A DNA stretch of 47,328 nucleotides. Source: an uncultured Clostridia bacterium (GTDB taxonomy: Bacteria; Bacillota; Clostridia; TANB77; CAG-508). Below are positions 1 through 8,749 of the stretch, piece by piece; within the stretch, counting starts at the first letter, position 1; each line of letters starts with the position of its first letter. Location of the stretch: assembly GCA_947625415.1 (NCBI GenBank), contig CANQOG010000008.1:1-47328 (forward strand), in the 5' to 3' direction. The notes below the pieces were generated by a model, which did no database searches, was not told where the DNA came from, and saw nothing but the letters and a program-made list of their open reading frames with translations. Made by a program: the position numbers and the translations under genes.

Positions 1-1288
1 AAAGCAACATTAAATTTATATATAGAAGAAGGAGTAACATTAACAGTAGATAGTGGATATGGAGAAGATGGAGAAATAGGAAGTGATAAAGGAGCAAAAG
101 GAGGACCAGGAGGATATGCAGGAATAAGAGTGCCATCAATAGATGGAGAAGATGCAACATTAAATCTATATGGTTCAGGAACATTAATAGCTTATGGTGG
201 GGATGCGGGAAATGGTGCTGCTGGTACTAGTTTGCATGGAGGCCGGAGGAGGCGGAGGTGCTGGAGCAGGTATTGGTCGGCTCTGGTGGTTCGGGAGGAG
301 CCGCTAATATTACACAAGCGAGAAATAATGGGTACAATATAGAGAATGAAGAAGATGGAATAGATGGATCTAATCCTAAATATAATACTAATTCTGCATG
401 GGATGGACAAAATGGAGAGGATTGCGGAACAGTTAATATTTATGAAGGTGTTACTATAATGGCTTATGGTGGAAGCGGAGGTTCTGGTGGTGAAGGTTTG
501 GAATCTGCTGGTGGCGGAGGACGGCCGGGTATCCAGCGGCAGGTATAGGTCGGTGGTGGAGCTGGTCGGAGGTCGGCGGAAACCATTGTGATGGTGGAGG
601 CGGTTTTAGTGGTGGTGGTGCACAATATGACCCTACATCTGGTAAAAATGGACACGGTGGAGGCCTGTTATGTAAGACATATTGTGGTGGCGGTGGATAT
701 TATACTAGGGGCGTGCGGACCTTTAGTTATTTCATTGGGAGCGGCAAGCCTAGGTGGTGGCGGTGGTCATCCGGTAAATGACAACGAAAATGCAGGACAT
801 GCATGGTTTAAGGATGTAGCTGGCTCGGGAGGCAAAAGTGGATCAGGAGGTAATATATTTTTTGAGGAAAAAAGTAAAATATATGCTTTTAATGGTAGCC
901 AGCTAACTGATGCAAATTTTGAAGAAACGTTAAAAATGTTTGATGTGAATGGATTAGAAACGAGTGAAGTTTTACCAAAAATAACGAAACCAAATGGCTT
1001 AGAGATAATTCCATCTATAATTTTTGCTCAGAATGGTATAATAAGAAAGACTTATACTACTAATCAGAGTAATTGGACATTGTCAAAAATATTGGATTGT
1101 AATCGAGATATTCAAGTTGCTACATGTTTTAATGAAGTAAGATTTGTTGATGCTTCAAGTGAGAAACATATAGATAAGATAGAATATTCAAACGGTTATA
1201 TGCCAAACCAAGGAATTGGTTCACGGAGCTCGGCTATCTTGAATCTTCAAATGGAACATTTTTACCAATTAGTGATTTAGAAGATTAA
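1..1288 (+). CDS. Glycine-rich repeat surface protein, 3' part, with 10 CGG +1 recoding sites
   Basis: The 5' end lies outside the window; 425 residues are visible. The protein has internal repeats built on xTLNLY/GTVNIY followed by a V/T-rich strand and AYGG, then runs of Gly such as GGGGGAG. This is typical of secreted beta-rich adhesin-like proteins. The C-terminal ~180 residues are less repetitive and end in SSNGTFLPISDLED. Reading is continuous only if one C is skipped at in-frame CGG codons at 244, 278, 522, 526, 551, 567, 574, 716, 1224 and 1231, each giving Gly. Without this the gene is broken in all frames. The sites at 522 and 526 are consecutive. The ATG at 588 lies in another frame and is not a start. 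Base composition is patchy: A-ending codons at 1-180 and a GC-richer stretch at about 190-850. No catalytic function is recognisable. Confident as a coding region, weak on function. Confidence 0.75.
522..529 (+). other. Two back-to-back CGGN recoding sites
   Basis: In the frame set by the preceding Gly-rich sequence, CGG at 522 shifts to GGC, and the very next codon is again CGG (526), which shifts to GGG. The frame after both is the one that stays open through the following repeats. Two shifts only four bases apart are hard to explain by rare slippage but fit four-base decoding. Confidence 0.7.
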
Positions 1289-1306
1289 TATAATGATTAA
1301 AAAAAC

Positions 1307-1350
1307 GCTTTTTTTATTTTAGAATAAGAAAAGCTTTTTTCTTTTTTTTC
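1307..1350 (+). terminator. Rho-independent terminator after the Gly-rich gene
   Basis: An 11-bp stem (arms 1307-1317 and 1324-1334, one G-T pair) is followed by a long T tract interrupted by single C. It separates the surface-protein gene from mutL. Confidence 0.7.
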
Positions 1351-1442
1351 TAAAAAAACTACACAAAAAAAATATTTAATGATATAATACCTTTGAAAAA
1401 TATTTTTTAGAGTATTATTTTATTTTTGAAAGGAATTGGAAT

Positions 1443-4026
1443 ATGGGAAAAATAGTACTTTTGGACGATTTAACTATTAATAAAATTGCAGCAGGTGAAG
1501 TTATAGAAAGACCAGCATCATGTGTTAAGGAAATGTGTGAAAATTCTATTGATGCTGGTAGTAAGAATATAACTGTTGAAATAAAAAATGGTGGAATTTC
1601 TTTAATAAAAATTATTGATGATGGATGCGGAATTTCAGAAGATGATATGGAAATTGCTTTTGAACGCCATGCAACTAGTAAAATTAGAAATGCTGATGAT
1701 TTACAAAAAGTTAAAACAATGGGATTTAGGGGTGAGGCTTTAGCTAGTATTGCTGCAATTAGTAATGTTGAAATGATTTCTAAAAGACCTGAGGATGATT
1801 TTGGACATAAAATTGTTGTAGAAGGTGGAAAAGTTTTAGAAAAAAGCGAATGTGCGAGTCCTAATGGAACTACAATTACAGTTAAAAATCTATTTTTCAA
1901 TACTCCAGTTAGATATAAGTTTTTAAAGAAAGATTTTACAGAATCAGGTTATATAGAAGATGTTATTACTCGTTTAGCTTTAATTAATAAAAATGTTTCT
2001 TTTAAACTTGTAAATACAGGAAAGACAGCAATTCAAACAACTGGAAATGATGATATTAAGACTGTTGTTTATAGTATTTATGGAAAAGATGTAGCAAGTG
2101 GTGTAACTGAAGTTAACTATACTTATGAAGATATTAAAGTAACAGGAGTAGTAGGTAATGTTTCTATTGCTAGGTCAAATAGAAATGGTCAAATTTTCTT
2201 TGTAAATAATAGATATGTTAAAGATAAAACATTGACATCAAGTGTTGACCAAGCTTACAGAGATATTTTACCAGCTGGAAAATATGGATTTGTAATTTTG
2301 AATCTTGAAATGGATTCTTCAAAAGTTGATTGCAATGTTCATCCAGCAAAGTTGGAAGTTAGATTTGAAGAAGAACAAAAAGTATTTAAAGCAATTTATA
2401 ATGCAATAAAATCCAAAAATGAAGAAATTATGGTAAAAACATTTAAAGAACCAGAAATTCAATACCAAGAAAATTTAGAAAATGTAATAGAAAATCCGCA
2501 AAAAGATGAACAAATTGTGGATGAAGAAAATAAAAGTGAAGAATTTAAACCACGAGCAGGTACATTTAGTGGATTTTTTAAAAAGTTCTTAAATAATGAA
2601 AATGAAGAAGAGAATGAGTTTGAAAGTGGAGACAAGCCAACACTTATAGAAGATATTTTTGAAGCTAGAAAAAAACGGTGGATTAAATTGGGATAATTTT
2701 GATTCTAATATTGAAAAAGATGATGAAAAAGAAGAACCAAAGGAGTCACCAATAGCAACAGAAGTAAGAGCTGAATTAAAAAATGAAAAAGTAATTAAAG
2801 AGGAAAAAAAGCCTCAGGAAATAAAACTTGGAAATACAATAATTTCTAGTGATACAAGAGAGTCAGATTATGATGTAAATGATTTATTAAAAGCAGAAGC
2901 TGAAAGTAAAACATTAAAAATTGATTCAACTAAATTATTTTCTGCAAATAGTTCAAAAACAGAAATTGTAGATTCTTTGAAAAAAATTGAGAAACAAAAT
3001 AACCGTGAAACTGTTGTATTAAATACACAAGAAGTTAAATCTGAATCAGATTCTATAAAAAATGAACTTGTTGAAAATAAAGAAAATGTAGATGAAGATT
3101 TAGAAAATGTTGTAAATACAGAAAATATAGTTGAAGAAACTAATGATACTCTTACTAAAAGAATAATTGAGCAAAAAGTAAAAAGTGATATGGATGATAC
3201 TCAGTTTATAGATACTGGAAAAGTTCGTGAAGAGTTATTTAAAGAAAAAAATGAAAAAGAAGATGATATTCCAATGACTAAAGACTTTGAAAATATGTAT
3301 AAAAAGGTTTTTGGGACAGAGGTATCTACTGTAAGAAAAACAAAAGAGGAAGAAAATGCAAAATTGGACATTTCTAGTAATATTCAATTTGTTGAAGATA
3401 TCAAAAATGAGACAATATTTAAAGATGACGTAAAAGAGAAAAAGCCAAAAGTGCAATATAGATATATTGGAGCTATTTTTGGAAATTATGCAATAATTGA
3501 AGTAAAAGATGAAATGTATATGATAGAAAAAAGCGCTGCAGAAGAAAGGCTTATGTATGAGGTTGTTAAAAATAATTTTTATGATGAAGAAAATAAAGAT
3601 TCTGTAACACTTCTTTTAGCTGATATTATAACATTAAATCCAAAAGAAATGAGTATTGCTCGTGGTTTAGTTCAAATGTTTAAAAAAGCTGGGTTTGAGT
3701 ATGATGAATTTGGAGAATATACTTTAAAATTGATGAAAGTTCCTAGTTGGGCTGAACAATTAAATACTAAAAACTTATTTTTAGAAATTTTAAGAGAAAT
3801 GGATACAGTCGCTGTTACTGCTACTGAAGAAAAAGAAGAAAAGTTTATTGCTACTGTTGCAAGCAAATATGTAGAGTTTTCAGATACAAGTTTAGATGAA
3901 AAAGAATTAGAAAAGCTAGTTAGAAAATTATTAGAGCTTGAAAGTCCATTTATGTATCCAAATGGAAGACTTACAGCTGTTAAGATTAGCAAAGCAAATA
4001 TGGAGAAAAAATTTAGTAGGAGATAA
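1443..4026 (+). CDS. mutL: DNA mismatch repair protein MutL with degenerate endonuclease motif
   Basis: 860 aa when the in-frame CGG at 2676 is read as a skipped C plus GGT (Gly). The N-terminal GHKL ATPase is clear: IAAGEVIERPAS, ENSIDAG, DDGCGI, RHATSKI and GFRGEALASIAA, then the transducer domain with NNRYVKD and CNVHPAKLEVRF. A very long acidic Lys/Glu linker (about residues 340-660) contains the CGG site. The C-terminal dimerisation domain begins near YRYIGAIFGNYAIIEV. The usual DQHA-x2-E-x4-E endonuclease motif is IEKSAAEERLMYE, so D, Q and H are lost, and the CPHGRP zinc motif is YPNGRL. Start: ATG with GAAAGGA upstream. No mutS is in the window. It sits directly before miaA, as mutL does in many bacteria. 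Confidence 0.95.
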
Positions 4027-4029
4027 ATA

Positions 4030-4961
4030 ATGGAAATTAAGCCTAAAGTTATTGTAATAGCTGGACCTACTGCATCACGGAAAAACATCATTATCAATAG
4101 AGCTTGCTAAACAACTAGATGGAGAAATCGTTTCTTCAGATTCTATGCAAATCTATAAAGATATGGAGATTGGAACAGCTAAAGTAACGAAAGAAGAAAT
4201 GGATGGAATAAAACATTATTTAGTCGATTTTGTAAGTCCTGATAAAAGATATTCTGTTTCAAATTTTAAGAAAGACGCAGAAAATGCTATTAGGGAAATT
4301 TTGGCAAAGGGCAAAACACCTATAGTTGTAGGCGGAACAGGACTATATATAAATTCACTTATATATGGAATTGATTATCCTGAAATGAATTTTGATTTAG
4401 ATTATAGAAAAACTTTAATGGAAAAAGCTGAAACGGAAGATGGTTTAAAATCTTTATATGAAGAAGCTATGGCAATTGACCCAGAAGCTATGAAAATTGT
4501 AAGTCCAAATGATAAAAAAAGAATTACAAGAATTTTAGAAATTTATAAAGAAACTGGAATAACAAAGACAGAACAAGATATAAATTCACGCAAACAAGGC
4601 GTGAAATATGATTTTAGAAAATTTGTAATTACTTGGGATAGAGAAAAATTATATGAACGAATAAATTTGAGAGTTGATATAATGCTAAAGCAAGGGTTAA
4701 TAGATGAAGTTAAGGCTTGGCGTTCTAAATATGAAAAATTTCCTACTGCTATGCAAGCGATTGGTTATAAAGAGGTTATAGAATATTTAGATGGAAAAAT
4801 TTCTTATGATGAAATGGTAGATAAGATTAAACAAGAAACTAGACATTATGCAAAAAGACAGCTTACATGGTTTAAAAAGAATAATGATTATATTTGGCTA
4901 AATCGGTAAAGATGGAAATGAAAAAAATGTAGAGATTATTTTAGAGGAATGGAGAAAATAA
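4030..4961 (+). CDS. miaA: tRNA dimethylallyltransferase MiaA, two CGG +1 sites
   Basis: Transfers a dimethylallyl group to A37 of tRNAs that read UNN codons. 309 aa, normal for the family, if C is skipped at CGG 4078 and CGG 4904. The first site gives the P-loop GPTASGKTSLS; its Gly is essential in the family. Other motifs: SSDSMQIY, VVGGTGLYI, and the tail RHYAKRQLTWFKK. The second site restores the natural tail WLNGKDGN up to EEWRK and a TAA at 4959-4961 instead of a premature stop. The ATG at 4030 lies three bases after the mutL stop, so the two are probably cotranscribed. Without the first shift, translation from this ATG would end soon after the P-loop. Confidence 0.93.
4078..4081 (+). 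other. CGGA recoding site in the MiaA P-loop
   Basis: The bases CGGA follow the serine codon of GPTAS. Skipping C gives GGA, the conserved Gly of the Walker A motif. Decoding the CGG as Arg would both destroy the P-loop and shift the frame. Confidence 0.85.
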
Positions 4962-6197
4962 GTGAGTGTACAAGTTACAAGACACAGAGTAATAAAACTT
5001 ATTGTAATACTTATAATTACTCGGCATTTTAGTCTATTTTTTAATGAATGTTACTAATTTGATAGATAAAGAGACTGGAACATTTATGATAGAAAATGGA
5101 AGTCTTTCTTATGAAGAGGAAACAGAGCGGATATATTATTCGAGAAGAAGAAATATTAAAAGGCGATGATTCTTCAAATAGAATTACTCAAATTGTTACA
5201 GAAGGGACTAGAGTTGGGGCAAATGAACCAGTTTTTAGATATTATTCTGCTAATGAAGAAGCAATAACAAAGCAAATAGAAAATTTAGATATTCAAATAG
5301 ATAAAGCTCTTTCAGAAGAAGAAAATATTGGCTCTTCTCCAGAGATAGCTAGTTTAGAAATAGAAATAAAAAAAGAACTTGAAAATATGTTTAAAGAAAA
5401 TAATCTTCAAAATATTAGAGAATATCAAAAGAGAATAAATAATTATATTGTTAAAAAAAGTGAAATTGCTGGAAGTCTAAGTTCAGAAGGTTCTTATGTG
5501 AGAACTTTAATAGAACAGAGAACTGCTTTAAATAATCAAATTTCTCGGAAATTCAAAAACAATAAATAGTCCAAAGCCAGGAATTATTTCATATAGAGTT
5601 GACGGTTTAGAAGATACTATAACATTAAATAATGGTGATTTAAGCTATGTTACGTCTACACTTTTAGATGGTTTAGAGCTTAATACTTGTTCTTCAATTC
5701 CTGAAAGTAAGACAACAGGAAAAATTATTAATAATTATTATTGTTATATTGCATGTCCTATGAATACTGAAAATAGTGAAGTTGCTGAAGAAGGTGATAA
5801 AGTTATTTTAAGGCTTCCAGATGGAAGTGAAGTTTCAGCTACAATTCATAAAATAAATGAAGAAGATAACAAAAGGGTTATTATTTTTGAAATAAAAGAA
5901 AGTGTAGAAAGTTTAATTGAATATAGAAAAATTTCTTTAGATGTTATTTGGTGGAAATTTAGTGGATGGAAGGTTAGTAATAGCGCTTTAACTGTAAAAA
6001 ATGATTTGACATATATTGTTAGAACAAGGGCTGGAACAGAAGAAGAAATTTTGGTTAAAGTATTAAGACAGAATGATACTTATTCAATTGTTGATAACTA
6101 TTCTGATGAAGAACTTTTAGAATTAGGATTTTCACAAAATGAAATTGTAGAATTTCCAAAAATAAAATTATATGATGAAATTCTAGTAACAAAATAA
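4962..6197 (+). CDS. HlyD-like single-span membrane protein upstream of sepF, three CGG +1 sites
   Basis: 410 aa when C is skipped at CGG 5022, 5128 and 5546, passing through three frames into the open frame that ends at 6197. The N-terminus has one hydrophobic span (about residues 11-30, with the first site inside it), then a short beta-type segment, a Glu/Lys-rich coiled coil (about 95-190) and a beta-rich C-terminal half. This is the architecture of HlyD-family adaptor-like proteins often encoded beside sepF in Clostridia. Start: GTG at 4962, one base past the miaA stop, with GGAG upstream. The gene has the highest site density of the housekeeping block. It may act in envelope or division processes; this is inferred from the neighbours only. 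Confidence 0.8.
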
Positions 6198-6330
6198 AAA
6201 ATTTTAGGGGAAAATTTTAATTTTATTAGAATATAATAATAGGAATTTTAATTTTTTTTAACATGAGATTAACTATGTTTACAAAAATGTTACAATTTTC
6301 ACAAAATTTGTTTACATTTCTAAAAAACTA

Positions 6331-6359
6331 TTGACAATATGTGGAAAAAGTTAGATACT
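6331..6359 (+). promoter_or_regulatory. Sigma-A-type promoter of sepF
   Basis: TTGACA at 6331-6336, a 17-bp spacer and GATACT at 6354-6359. The 50 bp upstream contain three TTACA elements (about 6279, 6290 and 6311). Confidence 0.7.
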
Positions 6360-6405
6360 ATAGATATGATTACGAATGAAAAGTAAAATATTAGGAGGGC
6401 GAAAG

Positions 6406-6882
6406 ATGGCAGTAGCTGCATTTAGAAAAATATGGGATTTTTTGACAGGAGAGGATGCTGAAATTGAAGAAGATGAAGAAATCCTAGATAATGCATATGA
6501 TATTAATGAAGAAGATGAAGAAATTGATTCTGGTAGTGAGAGAAATGTAGGTTTTTGGAATAAAAGGAAAGTTGTACCAATGCCTCAAACTCAAGCTATT
6601 AAAATGAAAATAATTAAGCCAACTAATTATGACCCTGATGTAACTGAAATAATTGGTGAATTGAAAGCTAAAAATGGTATAGTTATGAATCTTGAATATG
6701 TAAATAAAGATATTGCTAGAAGAATAATTGATACTGTTAGTGGTGCTGTTACTGCGTTAGATGGAAGAATTGAAAAAGTTTCTAATTCTATATTCGTTGT
6801 TGCTCCTTGTAATTATGATATAGTAAATGAACCTATCACTAGGGAGAAGAGTGAGAGAACACAGGCTCCTTGGATGAAATAA
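6406..6882 (+). CDS. sepF: Cell division protein SepF
   Basis: 158 aa. An N-terminal amphipathic helix (MAVAAFRKIWDFL) for membrane binding, an acidic linker, then the SepF/DUF552 core that binds FtsZ and anchors the Z-ring (VVPMPQTQAIKMKIIKPTNY, GIVMNLEYVNKDIARRIIDT, GAVTALDG and IFVVAPCNYDI). Start chosen at 6406 because AGGAGG lies at 6393-6398; the in-frame ATG at 6376 has no good ribosome site. It has its own promoter and is followed by divIVA 27 bases later, as in many Gram-positives. There are no in-frame CGG codons. Confidence 0.95.
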   Translation: MAVAAFRKIWDFLTGEDAEIEEDEEILDNAYDINEEDEEIDSGSERNVGFWNKRKVVPMPQTQAIKMKIIKPTNYDPDVTEIIGELKAKNGIVMNLEYVNKDIARRIIDTVSGAVTALDGRIEKVSNSIFVVAPCNYDIVNEPITREKSERTQAPWMK

Positions 6883-6909
6883 GCGTTATAAGTAGGAGGA
6901 ATAATAAAT

Positions 6910-7367
6910 ATGCTAACACCGTTAGACATCGAAAATAAAAAATTCCGGAAGATCTTTAAATGGATATAATGTTAGTGAAGTTGATGATTTCCTTGACGAA
7001 TTGACAGTTGAGTATGAAAAGTTATATAAAGAAAATGCTGAATTGAAAGAAAAAGTAGAAAGTAACCAAAAAGACTTGGAACATTACAGAAATGTTGAAC
7101 ATACATTACAAAATACTTTAGTTATGGCTCAAACAACTGCTGAAGATATTAAAAAAATGGCTCAGCGGACAAGCTGAGCAAATAGTTCAAGATGCCCAAT
7201 TACAAGCTAGAAAACAAACTGAAGATTTAGGACGTCAAGAATTTGAATTAAGAGTTAAAATTGAAGAAACTAAAAAGAAGTTTGACATGTATAAAGCTAA
7301 GATGGAAGCATTACTTATTTCACAATTAGAATTATTAAAAGATGATGGAAATGAAGATAATAATTAA
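6910..7367 (+). CDS. divIVA: DivIVA-domain cell division protein, hidden by two CGG +1 sites
   Basis: 151 aa when C is skipped at CGG 6946 and CGG 7166; no single frame has a long ORF, so ordinary gene calling would miss it. The N-terminus has the DivIVA lipid-binding pattern: MLTPLDIENKKF, then GRSLNGYNVSEVDDFLDEL. A long coiled coil rich in Glu, Lys and Gln follows, with MAQGQAEQIVQDAQ around the second site, and an acidic tail DGNEDNN ends at TAA. AGGAGGA lies before the ATG. The place straight after sepF is the usual one. It probably marks poles or division sites and recruits wall-synthesis proteins. Both sites sit at Gly. Confidence 0.9.
6946..6949 (+). other. CGGA recoding site in the DivIVA N-terminal motif
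   Basis: Skipping C after TTC gives Gly in KKFGRSLNGYNVSEVDDF, the family pattern. The unshifted frame stops four codons later (TGG ATA TAA). Confidence 0.8.
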
Positions 7368-7387
7368 AATATTTTAACGAATGATAA

Positions 7388-7418
7388 AAGATTGTAATGT
7401 ATTACAATCTTTTTTTGT
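7388..7418 (+). terminator. Terminator after divIVA
   Basis: Perfect inverted repeat AAGATTGTAAT / ATTACAATCTT (7388-7398 and 7401-7411), followed by a T run. Confidence 0.8.
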
Positions 7419-7472
7419 GTATGAAAAAATTTACAAGATTATGAAATTTATTACAATCGAAATAAGTTAGTA

Positions 7473-7520
7473 TTACAATTTTGTAAATACCATTGACATA
7501 TTATGGATTTGGAATAAAAT
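7473..7520 (+). promoter_or_regulatory. rsmD promoter with adjacent TTACAA dyad
   Basis: TTGACA at 7493-7498 and TAAAAT at 7515-7520, 16-bp spacer. Just upstream, TTACAA-TT-TTGTAA (7473-7486) forms a dyad, and another TTACAA lies at 7451-7456. These resemble the TTACA elements before the sepF promoter, so a common regulator is possible but unproven. Confidence 0.55.
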
Positions 7521-7550
7521 AGTTATATGGTAGTATTATAGGGGTGTACT

Positions 7551-8114
7551 ATGAGAATAATATCAGGTAAAGCTAGAGCTACGAAACTATATACTTTAGA
7601 TGGATATGAAACTACTAGACCTACTTTAGATAGAGTGAAAGAAGCATTATTTAGTAAGATAAATATGGAATTACCAGATAGTATAGTCTTAGATTTATTT
7701 GCTGGGAGTGGTGCTTTAGGACTTGAATCAGTTAGTAGGGGAGCAAATTTGGCTTACTTGGTAGATGAATCTGGAAAAGCTATTAAAATAATAAATCAGA
7801 ATATACAAAAAACAAGATTTGAAGCTCAAACTGTGGTTTTACAATGTGACTATTTAAAAGCATTGGAAAAGTTTAAAAATGAAAATATAAAATTTGATTT
7901 TATATTTTTAGATCCACCATATAAAACTGATTTTGCAGTTAATTCTACAAAATTTATTATAGATAATGAACTTATAAAAATTTCGGGAAAAATTATTATT
8001 GAAACTGACATAGAAGATGATGTTCTAGAAGGGCTTTCAAAGCTTGAACTAGAGGTGATAGATGTCAAAAAATATGGGAGGGTATCTCTTATATTTGTTA
8101 GACGAAAGGGGTAA
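7551..8114 (+). CDS. rsmD: 16S rRNA (guanine-966-N2)-methyltransferase RsmD
   Basis: 187 aa, the family's usual length. N-terminal MRIISGKARA and TRPTLDRVKEALF are RsmD signatures. The SAM-binding motif is LDLFAGSGALGLES, and the catalytic N6/N2-type motif DPPY is present (IFLDPPYKTDF). It methylates G966 of 16S rRNA during 30S assembly. GGGGTG lies before the ATG. No in-frame CGG. The next gene starts three bases after the stop, so they form an operon. Confidence 0.95.
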   Translation: MRIISGKARATKLYTLDGYETTRPTLDRVKEALFSKINMELPDSIVLDLFAGSGALGLESVSRGANLAYLVDESGKAIKIINQNIQKTRFEAQTVVLQCDYLKALEKFKNENIKFDFIFLDPPYKTDFAVNSTKFIIDNELIKISGKIIIETDIEDDVLEGLSKLELEVIDVKKYGRVSLIFVRRKG

Positions 8115-8116
8115 TT

Positions 8117-8596
8117 ATGGAAATCTATACTTTATTAGAAACTTTAGAAGACATAATTGAAAAAAGTAAAACTGTACCGTTTACTGATAAAAGTATTGTA
8201 AGTAAAGTTGAAATTTTAGATATTATTAAAGAGATTAGATTAAAATTTCCTGATGAGTTAAAGCAAGCTAAATGGATAAAAGAGGAAAGAGAAAGAATTA
8301 TAAAAGAAGCTGAAAAAGATGCTGACGATATTGTAAAAGAGGCTGAAAATAGAATAATATCTATGATAGATGAGCATGAAATAACAAAACAAGCAAATGA
8401 AAGAAAAAATGAGATTATTACTACAGCTAATGATATGTTTAGAGAATATGAGAATAATACAAAAGCTTATATTGATGATATGTTAAAAGATGTTGAAGAA
8501 TCAATGATTAAATTAGTAGATAACTTGAATGGTGTAGAGTTAAACTTACAAAGCAAGATAGAAACTATCCAAGAAGATCGTAAACAAATGAAATAA
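8117..8596 (+). CDS. Coiled-coil protein, ATP synthase B/E-subunit-like, function unknown
   Basis: 159 aa, almost entirely charged helix. A short N-terminal domain (MEIYTLLETLEDIIEKSKTV) precedes a long Glu/Lys/Arg-rich coiled coil with the repeat AEKDADDIVKEAENR, similar to V-type/F-type ATPase stalk subunits and DivIVA-like tails. There is no membrane span and no catalytic motif. It is translationally coupled to rsmD. In related Firmicutes a similar coiled-coil gene often sits near rsmD, but no function follows from this. A terminator comes straight after. Confidence 0.75.
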   Translation: MEIYTLLETLEDIIEKSKTVPFTDKSIVSKVEILDIIKEIRLKFPDELKQAKWIKEERERIIKEAEKDADDIVKEAENRIISMIDEHEITKQANERKNEIITTANDMFREYENNTKAYIDDMLKDVEESMIKLVDNLNGVELNLQSKIETIQEDRKQMK

Positions 8597-8607
8597 TATA
8601 AATAAAA

Positions 8608-8634
8608 GGTCTGCTTAAAAGCAGATTTTTTTTG
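8608..8634 (+). terminator. Terminator after the coiled-coil gene
   Basis: Hairpin GTCTGCTT / AAGCAGAT with a short loop, followed by eight T. Confidence 0.75.
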
Positions 8635-8749
8635 TGTTTATTCATTGACTTTTTTTAAAATTATATATAAAATTTTAATGTGATATATTAGGTAATTTTG
8701 CTTTAATTTATAGATAAAAAATATAAAAAATCGGGAAAAGAGGTATTGT

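Noticed and set aside
588-716. A separate gene starting with ATG at 588
   Set aside because: This stretch lies in a different frame from the glycine-rich protein; the true frame enters that ORF only after the shift at 716.
1415-1900. Minus-strand ORF opposite mutL
   Set aside because: Complement of a strongly coding AT-rich gene; no ribosome site and no family resemblance.
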